DNA of 64,000 nucleotides from Massilia psychrophila (GTDB lineage: Bacteria; Pseudomonadota; Gammaproteobacteria; Burkholderiales; Burkholderiaceae_D): the NCBI RefSeq assembly GCF_002760665.1, contig NZ_PDOB01000010.1:62001-126000 (forward strand). Reading direction: 5' to 3'. Numbering within the stretch: the first letter of the stretch is position 1; each line of letters opens with the position of its first letter. Of this stretch, positions 50,304 through 61,794 are shown one piece after another. The position numbers and the translations under genes are program-made. Below the pieces are notes generated by a model that was not told the DNA's origin, did no database searches, and saw only the letters and a list, made by a program, of their open reading frames with translations.

Positions 50304-50540
50304 TCATGGGAAGGTCAAGTCCAAACCGAGCTTCCTGCTAAGGAAGAAGGTGAAGAGCAACAGGCCCAAGAGCGATAGCACGAAGACGGCGGCCACCTTG
50401 CCGACCGCGCGTAGCACCGCGCGCTTCTCCTTCTCCTCCACCTTCTTGCCTTGATCGTAATGCCACTTGATGGCGAAGAACATGCCCGTGCCTAACACGA
50501 GAACCTTGAACGTAGCTAAGACTATAGGGACCCAGTCCAT
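50304..50540 (-). CDS. Small two-helix membrane protein of unknown function
   Basis: A 78-residue frame with two predicted helices (about 4-23 and 47-67) linked by a charged segment DQGKKVEEKEKRAVLR. It is convergent with livF, 17 bases away. The ribosome site is weak (GGAA about 14 bases before the ATG). The hydrophobic-charged-hydrophobic pattern is unlikely by chance, but I do not recognise a family. Confidence 0.5.
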   Translation of the reverse strand: MDWVPIVLATFKVLVLGTGMFFAIKWHYDQGKKVEEKEKRAVLRAVGKVAAVFVLSLLGLLLFTFFLSRKLGLDLTFP

Positions 50541-50738
50541 AATTTTTGAGTATTTCCAGGCTATGAAATGACAATGGCATCCAGCGGAGTGACTTGCCGA
50601 ATGCAGATGAGAGAGGAGAAAACGTCAGCGACTGCCATGCAAGGATGGTGTTGCTGCGACTTCCGAAGCATACTACTTTAAAACAATTTCCATACATTGA
50701 GACAAACTGTCCCAGTTGAAAACCATACAAGAAGAAGA

Positions 50739-50888
50739 GTGCGGCTGGACATGATCGCCGAGCTGTGCTCGCTCACAAACCGGGACGCCATGCTGCGCCT
50801 GCGCGACGGCAGTGTGCTGCGCGCCAGCCGCTCCTATATGCCCGCTCTGGCGGAGGCACTACAACACCTCAACAAGAACCCCGAATGA
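50739..50888 (+). pseudogene. C-terminal remnant of a LytTR DNA-binding domain
   Basis: The residues VRLDMIAELCSLTNRDAMLR and LRDGSVLRASRSYMPALAEAL correspond to the last half of a LytTR domain (the segment following the His-Arg-Ser motif up to the C-terminal helix). No receiver domain or start region precedes it. A 63-codon frame from 50697 covers it, but its first 14 codons look random. Probably a decayed response regulator. Confidence 0.5.
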
Positions 50889-51009
50889 TGCAGGAATGGG
50901 CCGGGCAAGCGCGCACGCAATAACTTCTTCTCAGAAGCAATTTTTAATGCTAACATTGTAGCAATGTTTATATTTAGATAATTTCCACGCAGGTTTGCCA
51001 GGGGCTGCT

Positions 51010-53247
51010 TTGAAACACCTGTTTTCTAATTCATCCATGCATATGAACGTACTTGCCGCAGCCGTCGCGGCCACCTTGTCCATGACGCTGGCCGCCGCAC
51101 CAGCGCATGCCCAGCAATCCGCGATCACCAAGAGCGATGGCGCGGCCAAGGACGGCAAGGACGCGAAAGACAACAAAATGCAGCAGGTCGAGGTGCACGG
51201 CGCGATCGACGCCTACGATCCGCGCCGCGACGACACCGCCAGCAAGATCGTGGTCAACCGCGACGAGATCGTTAAGTATGGCGATTCCAATGTGCTCGAT
51301 GTGCTCAAGCGCGTGCCTGGCGTGACGGTGAGTGGCAACGGCGGGCGCGGCAGCGAGGTGCGCATGCGCGGCCTGGGCGCCGGCTACACGCAGATCTTGC
51401 TCAACGGTGAAAAAGTCCCGCCCAGCTTCACCCTCGATTCGCTGGCCCCGGACCTGATCGAACGCATCGAGGTACTGCGCGCCGCCAGCGCCGAGTTCTC
51501 GACCCAGTCGATTGCCGGCAGCATCAACATCGTGCTGAAGAAGACGGTCAAGGCCGGGCAGCGTGAAGTGAAGGTCGGCTATTCGCACTCCCACGACACC
51601 AAAGGGCCGAACGTCAACCTGCAACTCGGCGACAAGGCGGGCCGCCTGGCTTGGTCGGTCGCGGCCAATGTCATGCGCGAGCACTTCTCGCGCAAGGTGT
51701 ACAACGTCGAGGAACACGTCGATCCGGCCGGCATCCAAAACGGCCTGCGCTTGGGCAACCTGCCCCAGGACGGGCACGTCACGCGGCTCAGCCTGAGCCC
51801 GCGCCTGATCTGGAACCTCGAGAACGGCGACACGCTGATCTTCCAGACCTTCGTCAACGACAACCACTTCCAGAACCACGTCCACACGCTGGTCTATACG
51901 GGGCTGGGCCCGCCGCCGGCCTATCCGAACCTCGACCAGACCATGAGCAATGATAGTTGGCTCCTGCGCCAGGAAGTCAACTGGACGCGCAAGTATGCCT
52001 CCGGCGCCAAGCTCGACGCCAAACTGAGCGCGACCGCCGGCGCCGCCTCCAACGCGATGTACCGCGCCGGCGCCGGCAGCCCGGGCGTGGGCGCGCTGCA
52101 TGAGCTGGTCCAGTCGGACAATAACGTGCGCGGTGTGAACACGGTGGGCAAGATCACCAACGCCAGCTGGGAAGGCCACGCGCTCGCCTTCGGTTGGGAC
52201 GGCGGCTACCTGGTCTCGCATGACGCGCGCCGTGTCCGCGACTCCTATCAGCCCGATGTGTCGCCACCGGGCGGCGACGAGTTCTACACCGCCAATGTCG
52301 CGCGCATGGCGGTGTACAGCCAGGACGAATGGAACGTCACGCCGCAGTGGTCGGTGTACCTGGGCGCGCGCTGGGAAGGCATCCAGACCCGGGTCGAAGG
52401 CAATACGTTCGCGGCCGCGCAAAACCGCTCGACCGTGTTCAGTCCGTTGTTCCAGACCCTGTACAAGCTCCCCAATACGAAGGGCGACCAGCTGCGCTTC
52501 GCGCTCACCCGCACCTACCGCGCGCCCGTCGTGCAAAGCCTGATCCCGCACCGCTTCAACTCGGCCAACAACAACCAGACCGATCCCGATGCGATCGGCA
52601 ACCCGAACCTGAAGCCGGAACTGGCGCTTGGCGTCGACGCAGGCTGGGAGCATTACTGGAGCGAGGGCGCGCTGGTATCGGTGAGCGCGTCGGCCCGCAA
52701 CATCGACAACAGCACGCGCAACCAGACCGTGTTCGACGGCAGCCGCTGGGTCTCGCTGCCCATGAACACTGGCCGCGCGCGCGCGCGCGGGCTCGAGCTC
52801 GAGACCAAGTTCCCGCTGAAGGCCGTGATCGACACCACCACCGCGCTCGATCTGCGTGCTAGCCTGTCGCGCAACTGGTCGAGCGTCGACTCGATCCCTG
52901 GACCGAACAATCGCCTGCAGAACCAGACCCCGCTGTCGGCCACGCTGAGCGCCGACTACAAGCTCGCTGCATTCACCACCGGCGGCAGCTTCGTCTTCAA
53001 GAACGGCGGGGAAGTGCGCGTGTCGGCCGACCAGGTCACCTACGAGAGCGTGCGCCGCGATCTTGACCTGTACGTGCTGTGGAAGTTGATCCCCAAGACC
53101 CAGCTGCGCGTGGCAGCATCCAATCTGCTTGGCCAGGACTATATCTACGAAAGCAGTTACACCGTAGCGGGCAGCGGCACCCAGCGCAGCCGCACCGTCT
53201 ATCCGGGTTCGCCGACCGTGCGTGCGACGCTGGAGATGAAGTTCTGA
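51010..53247 (+). CDS. TonB-dependent receptor
   Basis: An outer-membrane active transporter of 745 residues from the TTG at 51010. Signal peptide VLAAAVAATLSMTLAAAPAH then AQQ; a TonB-box-like VEVHG; plug domain (VLDVLKRVPGVTVSGNGGRG, RMRGLGAGYTQILLNGEKVP, IERIEVLRAASAEFSTQSIA, GSINIVLKK); a 22-strand barrel ending in RATLEMKF with terminal Phe. TTG 51010 is chosen because AGGGG lies 6 bases before it; ATG 51037 or 51043 would still leave a signal peptide, and TTG 50995 is further upstream. Ligand unknown. No Fur box was identified. Confidence 0.88.
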   Translation: MKHLFSNSSMHMNVLAAAVAATLSMTLAAAPAHAQQSAITKSDGAAKDGKDAKDNKMQQVEVHGAIDAYDPRRDDTASKIVVNRDEIVKYGDSNVLDVLKRVPGVTVSGNGGRGSEVRMRGLGAGYTQILLNGEKVPPSFTLDSLAPDLIERIEVLRAASAEFSTQSIAGSINIVLKKTVKAGQREVKVGYSHSHDTKGPNVNLQLGDKAGRLAWSVAANVMREHFSRKVYNVEEHVDPAGIQNGLRLGNLPQDGHVTRLSLSPRLIWNLENGDTLIFQTFVNDNHFQNHVHTLVYTGLGPPPAYPNLDQTMSNDSWLLRQEVNWTRKYASGAKLDAKLSATAGAASNAMYRAGAGSPGVGALHELVQSDNNVRGVNTVGKITNASWEGHALAFGWDGGYLVSHDARRVRDSYQPDVSPPGGDEFYTANVARMAVYSQDEWNVTPQWSVYLGARWEGIQTRVEGNTFAAAQNRSTVFSPLFQTLYKLPNTKGDQLRFALTRTYRAPVVQSLIPHRFNSANNNQTDPDAIGNPNLKPELALGVDAGWEHYWSEGALVSVSASARNIDNSTRNQTVFDGSRWVSLPMNTGRARARGLELETKFPLKAVIDTTTALDLRASLSRNWSSVDSIPGPNNRLQNQTPLSATLSADYKLAAFTTGGSFVFKNGGEVRVSADQVTYESVRRDLDLYVLWKLIPKTQLRVAASNLLGQDYIYESSYTVAGSGTQRSRTVYPGSPTVRATLEMKF

Positions 53248-53493
53248 ACGTCCACGTGGCCGTAACGAAATCGCTGGCAGACTGGGCTGCCCAAAAGGAG
53301 TGCTACGGCGTCTTCGGAGCGGCGGCAATAATATACCGACCTCTAAAAATGTGCGGGTCGCGCGTTTTTACACAGTCTGGGTCGAAAGCGGCCTGCCGTC
53401 TGGGTTGGAAGACCCTTCAAAGTCGCGCCGTAGGCTTAGCGTGCTATTTTTTTCCGTTTTCCCTCTTCTCCCCCTCATGGCTGTGAAACAAAA

Positions 53494-53511
53494 TAATACG
53501 ACCGTACTATT
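53494..53511. promoter_or_regulatory. Shared palindromic operator, copy 2 (hydratase/dehydrogenase promoter)
   Basis: TAATACGACCGTACTATT, whose complement contains TAGTACGGTCGTATTA, lies 48 bases before the gene. The other 240 bases between the TonB receptor and this site hold no supported gene. Confidence 0.62.
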
Positions 53512-53558
53512 CTCGGGTATAGTCGAGCATTGCTGGTTCAACTGACAAAGGAATAAAC

Positions 53559-55658
<2,100 letters not shown>

Positions 55659-55676
55659 CCGGGCGCTTGTAGAATG

Positions 55677-55708
55677 AAAAATGCCGCTGTTTCAGCGGCA
55701 TTTTTTTT
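55677..55708 (+). terminator. Terminator of the hydratase/dehydrogenase gene
   Basis: AATGCCGCTG and CAGCGGCATT pair perfectly around a TTT loop, with a run of eight T after. Rho-independent, for the plus strand. Confidence 0.93.
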
Positions 55709-55742
55709 GACAAATATTCGTCGCGGGCATATGTTGAAAAGC

Positions 55743-55769
55743 AAAAATGCCGCTATCGCTAGCGGCATT
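55743..55769 (-). terminator. Terminator of the MFS gene
   Basis: AATGCCGCTA and TAGCGGCATT form a stem; on the minus strand it is followed by TTTTTGC. It lies 41 bases after the MFS stop. Its stem is nearly the same as that of the neighbouring terminator. Confidence 0.85.
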
Positions 55770-55809
55770 CTTGTTGTTGCGGACGAACCGCTGCAGATGC
55801 TGATGCTAA

Positions 55810-57513
55810 TTAGTCGGCAGCGTAGATATCGTTGTCCTTCGTTTCCTTGACGAACAGCGTGCCGATAACCACCGTAATGAGGGCGATGATGATCGGGTAC
55901 CACAGGCCGTAGTAGATGTTGCCGTTCGACGCCACCAGCGCGAACGAGATGGTTGGCAGCAAGCCGCCAAACCAGCCGTTACCGATGTGATACGGCAGCG
56001 ACATCGACGTGTAGCGAATTTTGGTCGGGAACATTTCGACCAGCATCGCGGCGATCGGGCCGTACACCGCCGTTACGTAGAGCACCAGCACGAACAGCAG
56101 CGCGACGACCATCGGCTTGTTGATCTGCTCCGGATCGGCGCTGGCAGGGTAGCCGGCCGCCTTGATAGCGCTGCCGATTTCCTTCTTCAGTGCCGCTTCA
56201 CGGGTTTTGCTGTCGGCGTCAAAGTTCAGGCCGGCCGCGTCCATGCTGGCATTGAACGAGGTGAATTCCTTGTCGCCGATCTTGACCTGGGCAATCGTAC
56301 CGGCAGGTGCGTCCTGGCGGGTGTAGTTGACCGATTGCGCCGTCAGCATGGCGGAGGCGATATCGCATGACGAAGGGAACTTCTTCTGGCCCGTCAGGTT
56401 GAACTGGAAGTTGCAGGTTGCAGGATCGGCCACCACAACGACTGGCGAGTTCTTCAACGCACTTTCCAGCGCCGGGTTGGCGTAGTGGGTGATGGCGCCA
56501 AAGATCGGGAAGTAAGTCAGCGCGGCGATCAGGCAACCGCCGAGGATGATGTACTTGCGGCCGATCTTGTCGGACAAGATACCGAAGAAGACGAAAAATG
56601 GCGTTGCCAGCAGCAAGGAGATTGCAATCAGGACGTTGGCCGTCGCGCCGTCCACTTTCAGCGTTTGCGTCAGGAAGAACAGTGCGTAGAACTGGCCGGT
56701 GTACCAGACTACCGCCTGGCCCATCGTCAGGCCGACCAGCGCCAGGAAAACGATCTTGGCGTTTTTCGGCTTGAGGAAGGATTCGGTCAGCGGCGCTTTC
56801 GAGGTCTTGCCTTCGGCTTTCATTTTGGCAAACGCCGGCGATTCATGCATCGACATGCGAATCCAGACCGATACGGCCAGCAACAGCACCGATACCAGGA
56901 ACGGCACGCGCCAACCCCACTCGAGGAACGCCGCTTCACCCGTTGCCTTGCGGGTGCCGAGAATGACCATCAGCGACAGGAACAGGCCGAGCGTTGCGGT
57001 GGTCTGGATCCACGAGGTGAAAAAACCGCGCCGGCCTTCCGGCGCGTGCTCCGCCACATAGGTCGCCGCACCGCCGTATTCGCCGCCCAGCGCCAGGCCC
57101 TGCAGGATGCGCAGGGTGACCAGGATGATTGGCGCGGCGATGCCGATTGAGGCGTAATTGGGCAGCAGGCCGACAATGAAAGTCGAGGCGCCCATCAGCA
57201 AGATGGTGATCAGGAAGGTGTACTTACGGCCGATCATGTCGCCGAGCCGGCCGAATACCAGCGCGCCGAATGGACGCACGATGAAGCCGGCAGCAAAGGC
57301 GAGCAGCGCGAAAATGAACTTGGTGGTCGGGTCGCCAATGAAAAACTGGGTGGCGATGATCGGTGCGAGTGCGCCGTACAGGTAGAAATCGTACCATTCG
57401 AAAACGGTACCGAGGGACGAGGCAAAAATGACTTTGCGCTCTTCCTTGGTGATGCCCGCGGACGCGGGCACTGCCTTGCGTCCGTTGGCGGCGATGCCGG
57501 GTGTAGTTGCCAT
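55810..57513 (-). CDS. MFS metabolite:H+ symporter with periplasmic insertion
   Basis: A 567-residue major facilitator of the metabolite:H+ symporter group (ShiA/ProP-like): EWYDFYLYGALAPIIATQFF in helix 1, the loop motif GRLGDMIGRKYT, LQGLALGGEYGGAATYVAEH and the second-half repeat SDKIGRK. Between two helices of the second half, residues about 343-466 form a 124-residue soluble insertion with two cysteines (367 and 383), likely periplasmic and disulfide-linked. Substrate is probably a small carboxylate. It lies convergent with the hydratase/dehydrogenase gene and divergent from the thiolase. Confidence 0.88.
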   Translation of the reverse strand: MATTPGIAANGRKAVPASAGITKEERKVIFASSLGTVFEWYDFYLYGALAPIIATQFFIGDPTTKFIFALLAFAAGFIVRPFGALVFGRLGDMIGRKYTFLITILLMGASTFIVGLLPNYASIGIAAPIILVTLRILQGLALGGEYGGAATYVAEHAPEGRRGFFTSWIQTTATLGLFLSLMVILGTRKATGEAAFLEWGWRVPFLVSVLLLAVSVWIRMSMHESPAFAKMKAEGKTSKAPLTESFLKPKNAKIVFLALVGLTMGQAVVWYTGQFYALFFLTQTLKVDGATANVLIAISLLLATPFFVFFGILSDKIGRKYIILGGCLIAALTYFPIFGAITHYANPALESALKNSPVVVVADPATCNFQFNLTGQKKFPSSCDIASAMLTAQSVNYTRQDAPAGTIAQVKIGDKEFTSFNASMDAAGLNFDADSKTREAALKKEIGSAIKAAGYPASADPEQINKPMVVALLFVLVLYVTAVYGPIAAMLVEMFPTKIRYTSMSLPYHIGNGWFGGLLPTISFALVASNGNIYYGLWYPIIIALITVVIGTLFVKETKDNDIYAAD

Positions 57514-57738
57514 GTTTGTCTCCGTGTATTAATTATGTCGATGTCATCGGATTAGCCGTGAATTGATCAGCTGTGACTAATTGTGGACCGTTAAACTTAC
57601 GACAGGCTTGCTTCAAACTTACGCCAAACTTACAATGAGTCTTGGTTCACACTCGCAGCCGGTGCGCATGGCTGCGGCTGGGCATCGCTTGCTGCATCGC
57701 TTGCCGCATCGAACGCCCGTTTCGGGCCCGATAATTTG

Positions 57739-57754
57739 CGAACGACCGTACTAA
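57739..57754. promoter_or_regulatory. Shared palindromic operator, copy 3 (thiolase promoter)
   Basis: CGAACGACCGTACTAA lies 68 bases before the thiolase start in the 309-base region divergent from the MFS gene. Its complement, TTAGTACGGTCGTTCG, aligns with copies 1 and 2. The rest of this intergenic region holds no supported gene. Confidence 0.62.
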
Positions 57755-57822
57755 ATCGTGCTATTCTCATCCGTGCCGTGCCGCGCCCGTCGTCAGCCAC
57801 CCTACCCATTCAGGAGATCCAC

Positions 57823-59001
57823 ATGTTAGATGCCGTCATCGTCTCGACCGCCCGCACAGCCTTGGCCAAATCGTGGAAGGGCGGGTTCAACATGACGCAT
57901 GGCGCCACCCTCGGCGGCCACGTGCTGCAGGCGGCAATCGCGCGCGCCGGGATCGCTCCCGGCGAAGTCGAAGACGTCATCATCGGCTGCGCCAACCCGG
58001 AGGGCGCCACCGGCGCCAACATCGCCCGCCAAATCGCGCTGCGCGCCGGCTGCCCGGTGTCTACCGGCGGCATGACGGTCAACCGTTTCTGTTCGTCCGG
58101 CCTGCAAACCATCGCCCTCGCGGCGCAGCGCATCCTGGCCAACGAAGGCGACATCTATGCCGCCGGCGGGGTCGAATCGATTTCCTGCGTGCAGCAGGAA
58201 ATGAACCGTCACATGCTGGCCGATCCATGGCTGCAGGAGCACAAGCCGGCACTCTACTGGCCGATGCTGCAGACGGCCGAAAACGTCGCCCGGCGCTACA
58301 ACATCAGCCGCGAGCGCCAGGACGAGTACGGGGTGCAAAGCCAGCAGCGCGCCGCCGCCGCCCAGGCCGCCGGCCGCTTCGATCTTGAAATTGTGCCGAT
58401 GACGACGATCATGGGAGTGGCCGACAAGGCTTCCGGCACCTTGACGACGCGCGCAGTAACGGTGTCGTTCGACGAGGGCATCCGCGCCGACACGACGTTG
58501 GAAGCCGTGTCGAAGATCCGCCCCGCGGTGCCAGGTGGCGTGATCAGCGCTGGCAACGCCAGCCAGTTTTCGGACGGCGCCTCGGTATCGATCGTGATGA
58601 GCGCGCAGGCAGCCCAGGCCCGGGGCCTCACGCCACTCGGCATCTTCCGCGGCTTCGCCGTGGCCGGTTGCGAGCCGGACGAAATGGGTATTGGCCCGGT
58701 GTTCGCGGTGCCGAAATTGCTCAAAAAGGCCGGCTTGACGGTGCAAGATATCGGCTTGTGGGAATTGAACGAAGCGTTTGCCGTGCAGGTGCTGTATTGC
58801 GCCGACAAGCTCGGCATTTCGATGGATCGCCTGAATGTGAATGGCGGCGCGATTGCGGTGGGCCACCCGTACGGCGTGTCCGGCGCGCGGCTGGTCGGCC
58901 ATGCGCTGATCGAAGGCAAGCGGCGCGGCGTAAAGTTTGTCGTCGTCACGATGTGCATCGGCGGTGGCCAAGGCGCGGCGGGGCTGTTCGAAGTCGTCTG
59001 A
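57823..59001 (+). CDS. Acetyl-CoA C-acyltransferase (thiolase)
   Basis: Cleaves 3-oxoacyl-CoA in the last beta-oxidation step. The 392-residue protein has the nucleophile Cys90 ([11 protein letters not shown]), the [10 protein letters not shown] block, the catalytic His in [17 protein letters not shown] and the second Cys in [15 protein letters not shown] lies 7 bases before ATG 57823; the upstream extension to 57736 is not conserved. First gene of a run with the acyl-CoA dehydrogenase and two SDRs. Confidence 0.95.
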   Translation: MLDAVIVSTARTALAKSWKGGFNMTHGATLGGHVLQAAIARAGIAPGEVEDVIIGCANPEGATGANIARQIALRAGCPVSTGGMTVNRFCSSGLQTIALAAQRILANEGDIYAAGGVESISCVQQEMNRHMLADPWLQEHKPALYWPMLQTAENVARRYNISRERQDEYGVQSQQRAAAAQAAGRFDLEIVPMTTIMGVADKASGTLTTRAVTVSFDEGIRADTTLEAVSKIRPAVPGGVISAGNASQFSDGASVSIVMSAQAAQARGLTPLGIFRGFAVAGCEPDEMGIGPVFAVPKLLKKAGLTVQDIGLWELNEAFAVQVLYCADKLGISMDRLNVNGGAIAVGHPYGVSGARLVGHALIEGKRRGVKFVVVTMCIGGGQGAAGLFEVV

Positions 59002-59016
59002 CCGCGAACATATCAC

Positions 59017-59045
59017 GGTCTGACCCCGGGGTCGGACTTCAGACC
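59017..59045 (+). other. GGTCTGA-type hairpin followed by a T-tract between thiolase and acyl-CoA dehydrogenase
   Basis: GGTCTGA...TCAGACC outer arms enclose GACCCCGGGGTC. Seven T residues follow after five bases, 12 bases before the ribosome-binding region of the next gene. It could act as a partial terminator that lowers expression of the downstream genes, or be one of the dispersed GGTCTGACCCC hairpins. Confidence 0.5.
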
Positions 59046-59068
59046 CGCACTTTTTTTGGAGCCCACCC

Positions 59069-60937
59069 ATGCAATCAAAGATCCTGTCGCGCCGCGACCT
59101 CGATTTCCTGTTGTTCGAGTGGCTCGACGCCGAGTCGCTGACCAGCCGCGCGCGCTTTGTCGACCACAGCCGCGAAACTTTTAGCGCGGCGCTTGATACC
59201 GCCGAGCAGATCGCCACCGACCTGTTCGCGCCGCATAACAAGAAGAGCGACTGCAACGAGCCAACTATGTGTGAGGCCGGTGCTGGCGCAGCAATCGTGG
59301 CCATCATCCCCGAGGTAAAAACCGCGCTCGACGCCTTCGCCGCGGCCGGCCTGATGGCCGCCGGCCAAGACTACGAGTACGACGGCATGCAGCTGCCGTG
59401 CGTGGTGGAAAAAGCGGTGATGGCATGGTTCACCGCCGCCAACGTCGCCACGTCGGCGTATATCTTTCTTACCATCGCCAACGCCAATACCTTGCTTAAA
59501 TGCGCGACGCCGCGCCAGGTCGAACAATTCGTGCGGCCGATGCTGGCCGGCCGGTTTTTTGGGACGATGTGCCTGTCGGAGCCACAGGCAGGTTCCAGCC
59601 TGTCCGACATTACCACCCGCGCCGAGCCGGATCCTGCTGACGGCCCCGACGGCGAGCGCCAGTACCGGCTTACCGGCAACAAGATGTGGATCTCGGCCGG
59701 CGAGCACGATCTTGCAGGCAACATCGTCCACCTGGTGCTGGCCAAGATCCCGGGGCCGGACGGGTGCCTGATCCCCGGCGTCAAAGGCATATCGCTGTTC
59801 ATCGTGCCGAAGTTCCTGCTCGATGAGCATGGCGCGCCGGGCGAACGCAATGACGTCGTCCTGGCCGGCCTGAACCACAAGATGGGCAACCGCGGCACCA
59901 CTAACTGCCTGCTCAACTTTGGTGAGGGCAAGTACCAGCCGGGCGGCAGGGCAGGCGCGGTCGGCTACCTGGTTGGCGCGCCCCACCAGGGCCTGGCCAA
60001 CATGTTTCACATGATGAACGAGGCGCGCATCGGCGTCGGCCTGGGCGCGGCGGTGTTAGGGGTGACCGCTTACCTGCATGCCCTCGATTACGCCCGCAAT
60101 CGCCCGCAAGGACGCCATCCGACCGAAAAAGACCCGGTCAAGCCGCAAGTGGCGATCATCCGGCACACCGATGTGCGGCGCATGTTGCTGGCGCAAAAAG
60201 CCTACACCGAAGGCGCGATGGCGCTGGTGCTGTATTGCGCCCGGCTGGTCGACGAGCAGCACAGCGCCGACACGCAGGCAGCGCGCCGCGACGCCGGCCG
60301 CTTGCTCGATTTCCTCACGCCGATCGCCAAGTCGTGGCCGGCGCAATGGTGCGTGGAAGCGAACAGCCTGGCGATCCAGGTACACGGCGGCTACGGCTAC
60401 ACGCGCGAGTACAACGTCGAACAGTTTTACCGCGATAACCGGCTCAACGCGATCCACGAGGGCACCCACGGCATTCACGGCCTCGACCTGCTGGGCCGCA
60501 AGGCGTCGATCCAGGACGGTGCGCTGTTGCGCTCCGTCAGCGCGGCATTGACCCGGACCGTCGCCGGCGCGCACCTGCCCGGGGTGGCGGCCGAATTGTT
60601 GGCGTACGCAGCACAGCTCGAAGCGAGCTGGCAGCAGGTCGAGGCCGTCACCACGGCGCTGTACGCTTGCGGCGACCTGAACAAGACGCTGGCCAACGCC
60701 AGCGTCTACCTCGAGGCGGTGGGCCATGTGGTGGTGGCGTGGATGTGGCTGGACCAGGCGCTGCTGGCCTCAACCCGACTGGCCGGCGCGGCCGCGCTCG
60801 ATGCCGATTTCTACCGCGGCAAACTGCAAGCGTGCCGCTATTTCTTCCACTGGGAATTGCCGAAGGTTCAGCCCCAGCTCGAACTGCTCGCCAGTATCGA
60901 CACCACCACGCTGGACATGCAAGACGCGTGGTTTTGA
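59069..60937 (+). CDS. Acyl-CoA dehydrogenase (long form, C-terminal extension)
   Basis: A 622-residue flavoprotein introducing the alpha-beta double bond in acyl-CoA. N-terminal helices (about 1-150), middle domain TMCLSEPQAGSSLSDITTRA and GNKMWISAGEHDL, helical domain with EARIGVGLGAAVLG and GGYGYTREYNVEQFYRDNR, and the catalytic Glu in NAIHEGTHGIHG. An extra C-terminal domain of about 120 residues is typical of the 600-residue branch (DmdC-like, some aromatic or long-chain substrates). TTGGAG lies about 8 bases before the ATG. Confidence 0.94.
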   Translation: MQSKILSRRDLDFLLFEWLDAESLTSRARFVDHSRETFSAALDTAEQIATDLFAPHNKKSDCNEPTMCEAGAGAAIVAIIPEVKTALDAFAAAGLMAAGQDYEYDGMQLPCVVEKAVMAWFTAANVATSAYIFLTIANANTLLKCATPRQVEQFVRPMLAGRFFGTMCLSEPQAGSSLSDITTRAEPDPADGPDGERQYRLTGNKMWISAGEHDLAGNIVHLVLAKIPGPDGCLIPGVKGISLFIVPKFLLDEHGAPGERNDVVLAGLNHKMGNRGTTNCLLNFGEGKYQPGGRAGAVGYLVGAPHQGLANMFHMMNEARIGVGLGAAVLGVTAYLHALDYARNRPQGRHPTEKDPVKPQVAIIRHTDVRRMLLAQKAYTEGAMALVLYCARLVDEQHSADTQAARRDAGRLLDFLTPIAKSWPAQWCVEANSLAIQVHGGYGYTREYNVEQFYRDNRLNAIHEGTHGIHGLDLLGRKASIQDGALLRSVSAALTRTVAGAHLPGVAAELLAYAAQLEASWQQVEAVTTALYACGDLNKTLANASVYLEAVGHVVVAWMWLDQALLASTRLAGAAALDADFYRGKLQACRYFFHWELPKVQPQLELLASIDTTTLDMQDAWF

Positions 60938-60989
60938 CTTGAGCCCGCCCCCCGGGGTGGATTTTGCAACTAACCAAGGAATCATCGCC

Positions 60990-61772
60990 ATGCGTACTTC
61001 CCAACAATTGTTTTCACTGGCCGGCAAGACGGCACTGGTCACCGGCGGCTCGCGCGGGCTCGGCCTGCAGATGGCGGAGGCGCTCGGCGAGCAGGGCGCG
61101 CGTATCGTGCTGTCGGCGCGCAAGCAGTCCGAACTCGACGAGGCGCTTGCCCACTTGGCGGCGCGCGGGATCGACGCCTCGGCCATCGCCGTCGACCTGT
61201 CGATCGACGCCCAGGTCCAGCCTTTGGTCGACCGGGCGATGGAGCGCCTCGGCCACATCGATATCCTGGTCAATAACGCTGGCGCAAGTTGGGGGGCGCC
61301 GGCCGAGGATTATCCGCTCGAGGCCTGGGACAAGGTAATGAACCTGAATATCCGCAGTATTTTTATGCTCACCCAGGCGGTCGGCAAGGCGTCGATGATC
61401 CCACGCCGGTACGGGCGCATCATCAATATTTCGTCGATTGCCGGCCTCGCCGGCAACCCGCCGAATACGATGAACACGATCGCCTACAACACCTCGAAAG
61501 GGGCGGTCGTCAACTTCACCCGCACGCTGGCAGGCGAGTGGGGCCGTTACGGCATCACGGTCAATTCGATCGCGCCGGGTTTTTTTCCGTCGAAAATGAC
61601 CAAGGGCGTGCTGGCGGCGATCGGCGAAGAGACGCTGACGAAGGAAGCGCCGTTGGGGCGGATCGGCGACGATGAGGACCTGAAAGGCGTCACGGTGCTG
61701 TTCGCTTCAGACGCGGGCAAGCACATCACCGGCCAGACCCTGGCCGTCGACGGCGGCGTGTCGGCCGTATAA
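60990..61772 (+). CDS. SDR family oxidoreductase (3-oxoacyl reductase-like)
   Basis: A 260-residue classical short-chain dehydrogenase. Cofactor site TGGSRGLGLQMAEALG, NNAG, catalytic Ser in IINISSIAGLAG, Tyr-Lys in IAYNTSKGAVVNFTR, and PGFFPSKMT. Glycine-rich loop with Arg suggests NADP. Start ATG 60990 after CCAAGGAATCATCGCC. It lies 52 bases after the acyl-CoA dehydrogenase. Substrate unknown; likely a hydroxyacyl intermediate. Confidence 0.9.
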   Translation: MRTSQQLFSLAGKTALVTGGSRGLGLQMAEALGEQGARIVLSARKQSELDEALAHLAARGIDASAIAVDLSIDAQVQPLVDRAMERLGHIDILVNNAGASWGAPAEDYPLEAWDKVMNLNIRSIFMLTQAVGKASMIPRRYGRIINISSIAGLAGNPPNTMNTIAYNTSKGAVVNFTRTLAGEWGRYGITVNSIAPGFFPSKMTKGVLAAIGEETLTKEAPLGRIGDDEDLKGVTVLFASDAGKHITGQTLAVDGGVSAV

Positions 61773-61794
61773 CGCGATAACGCGAGCCAAGCGA

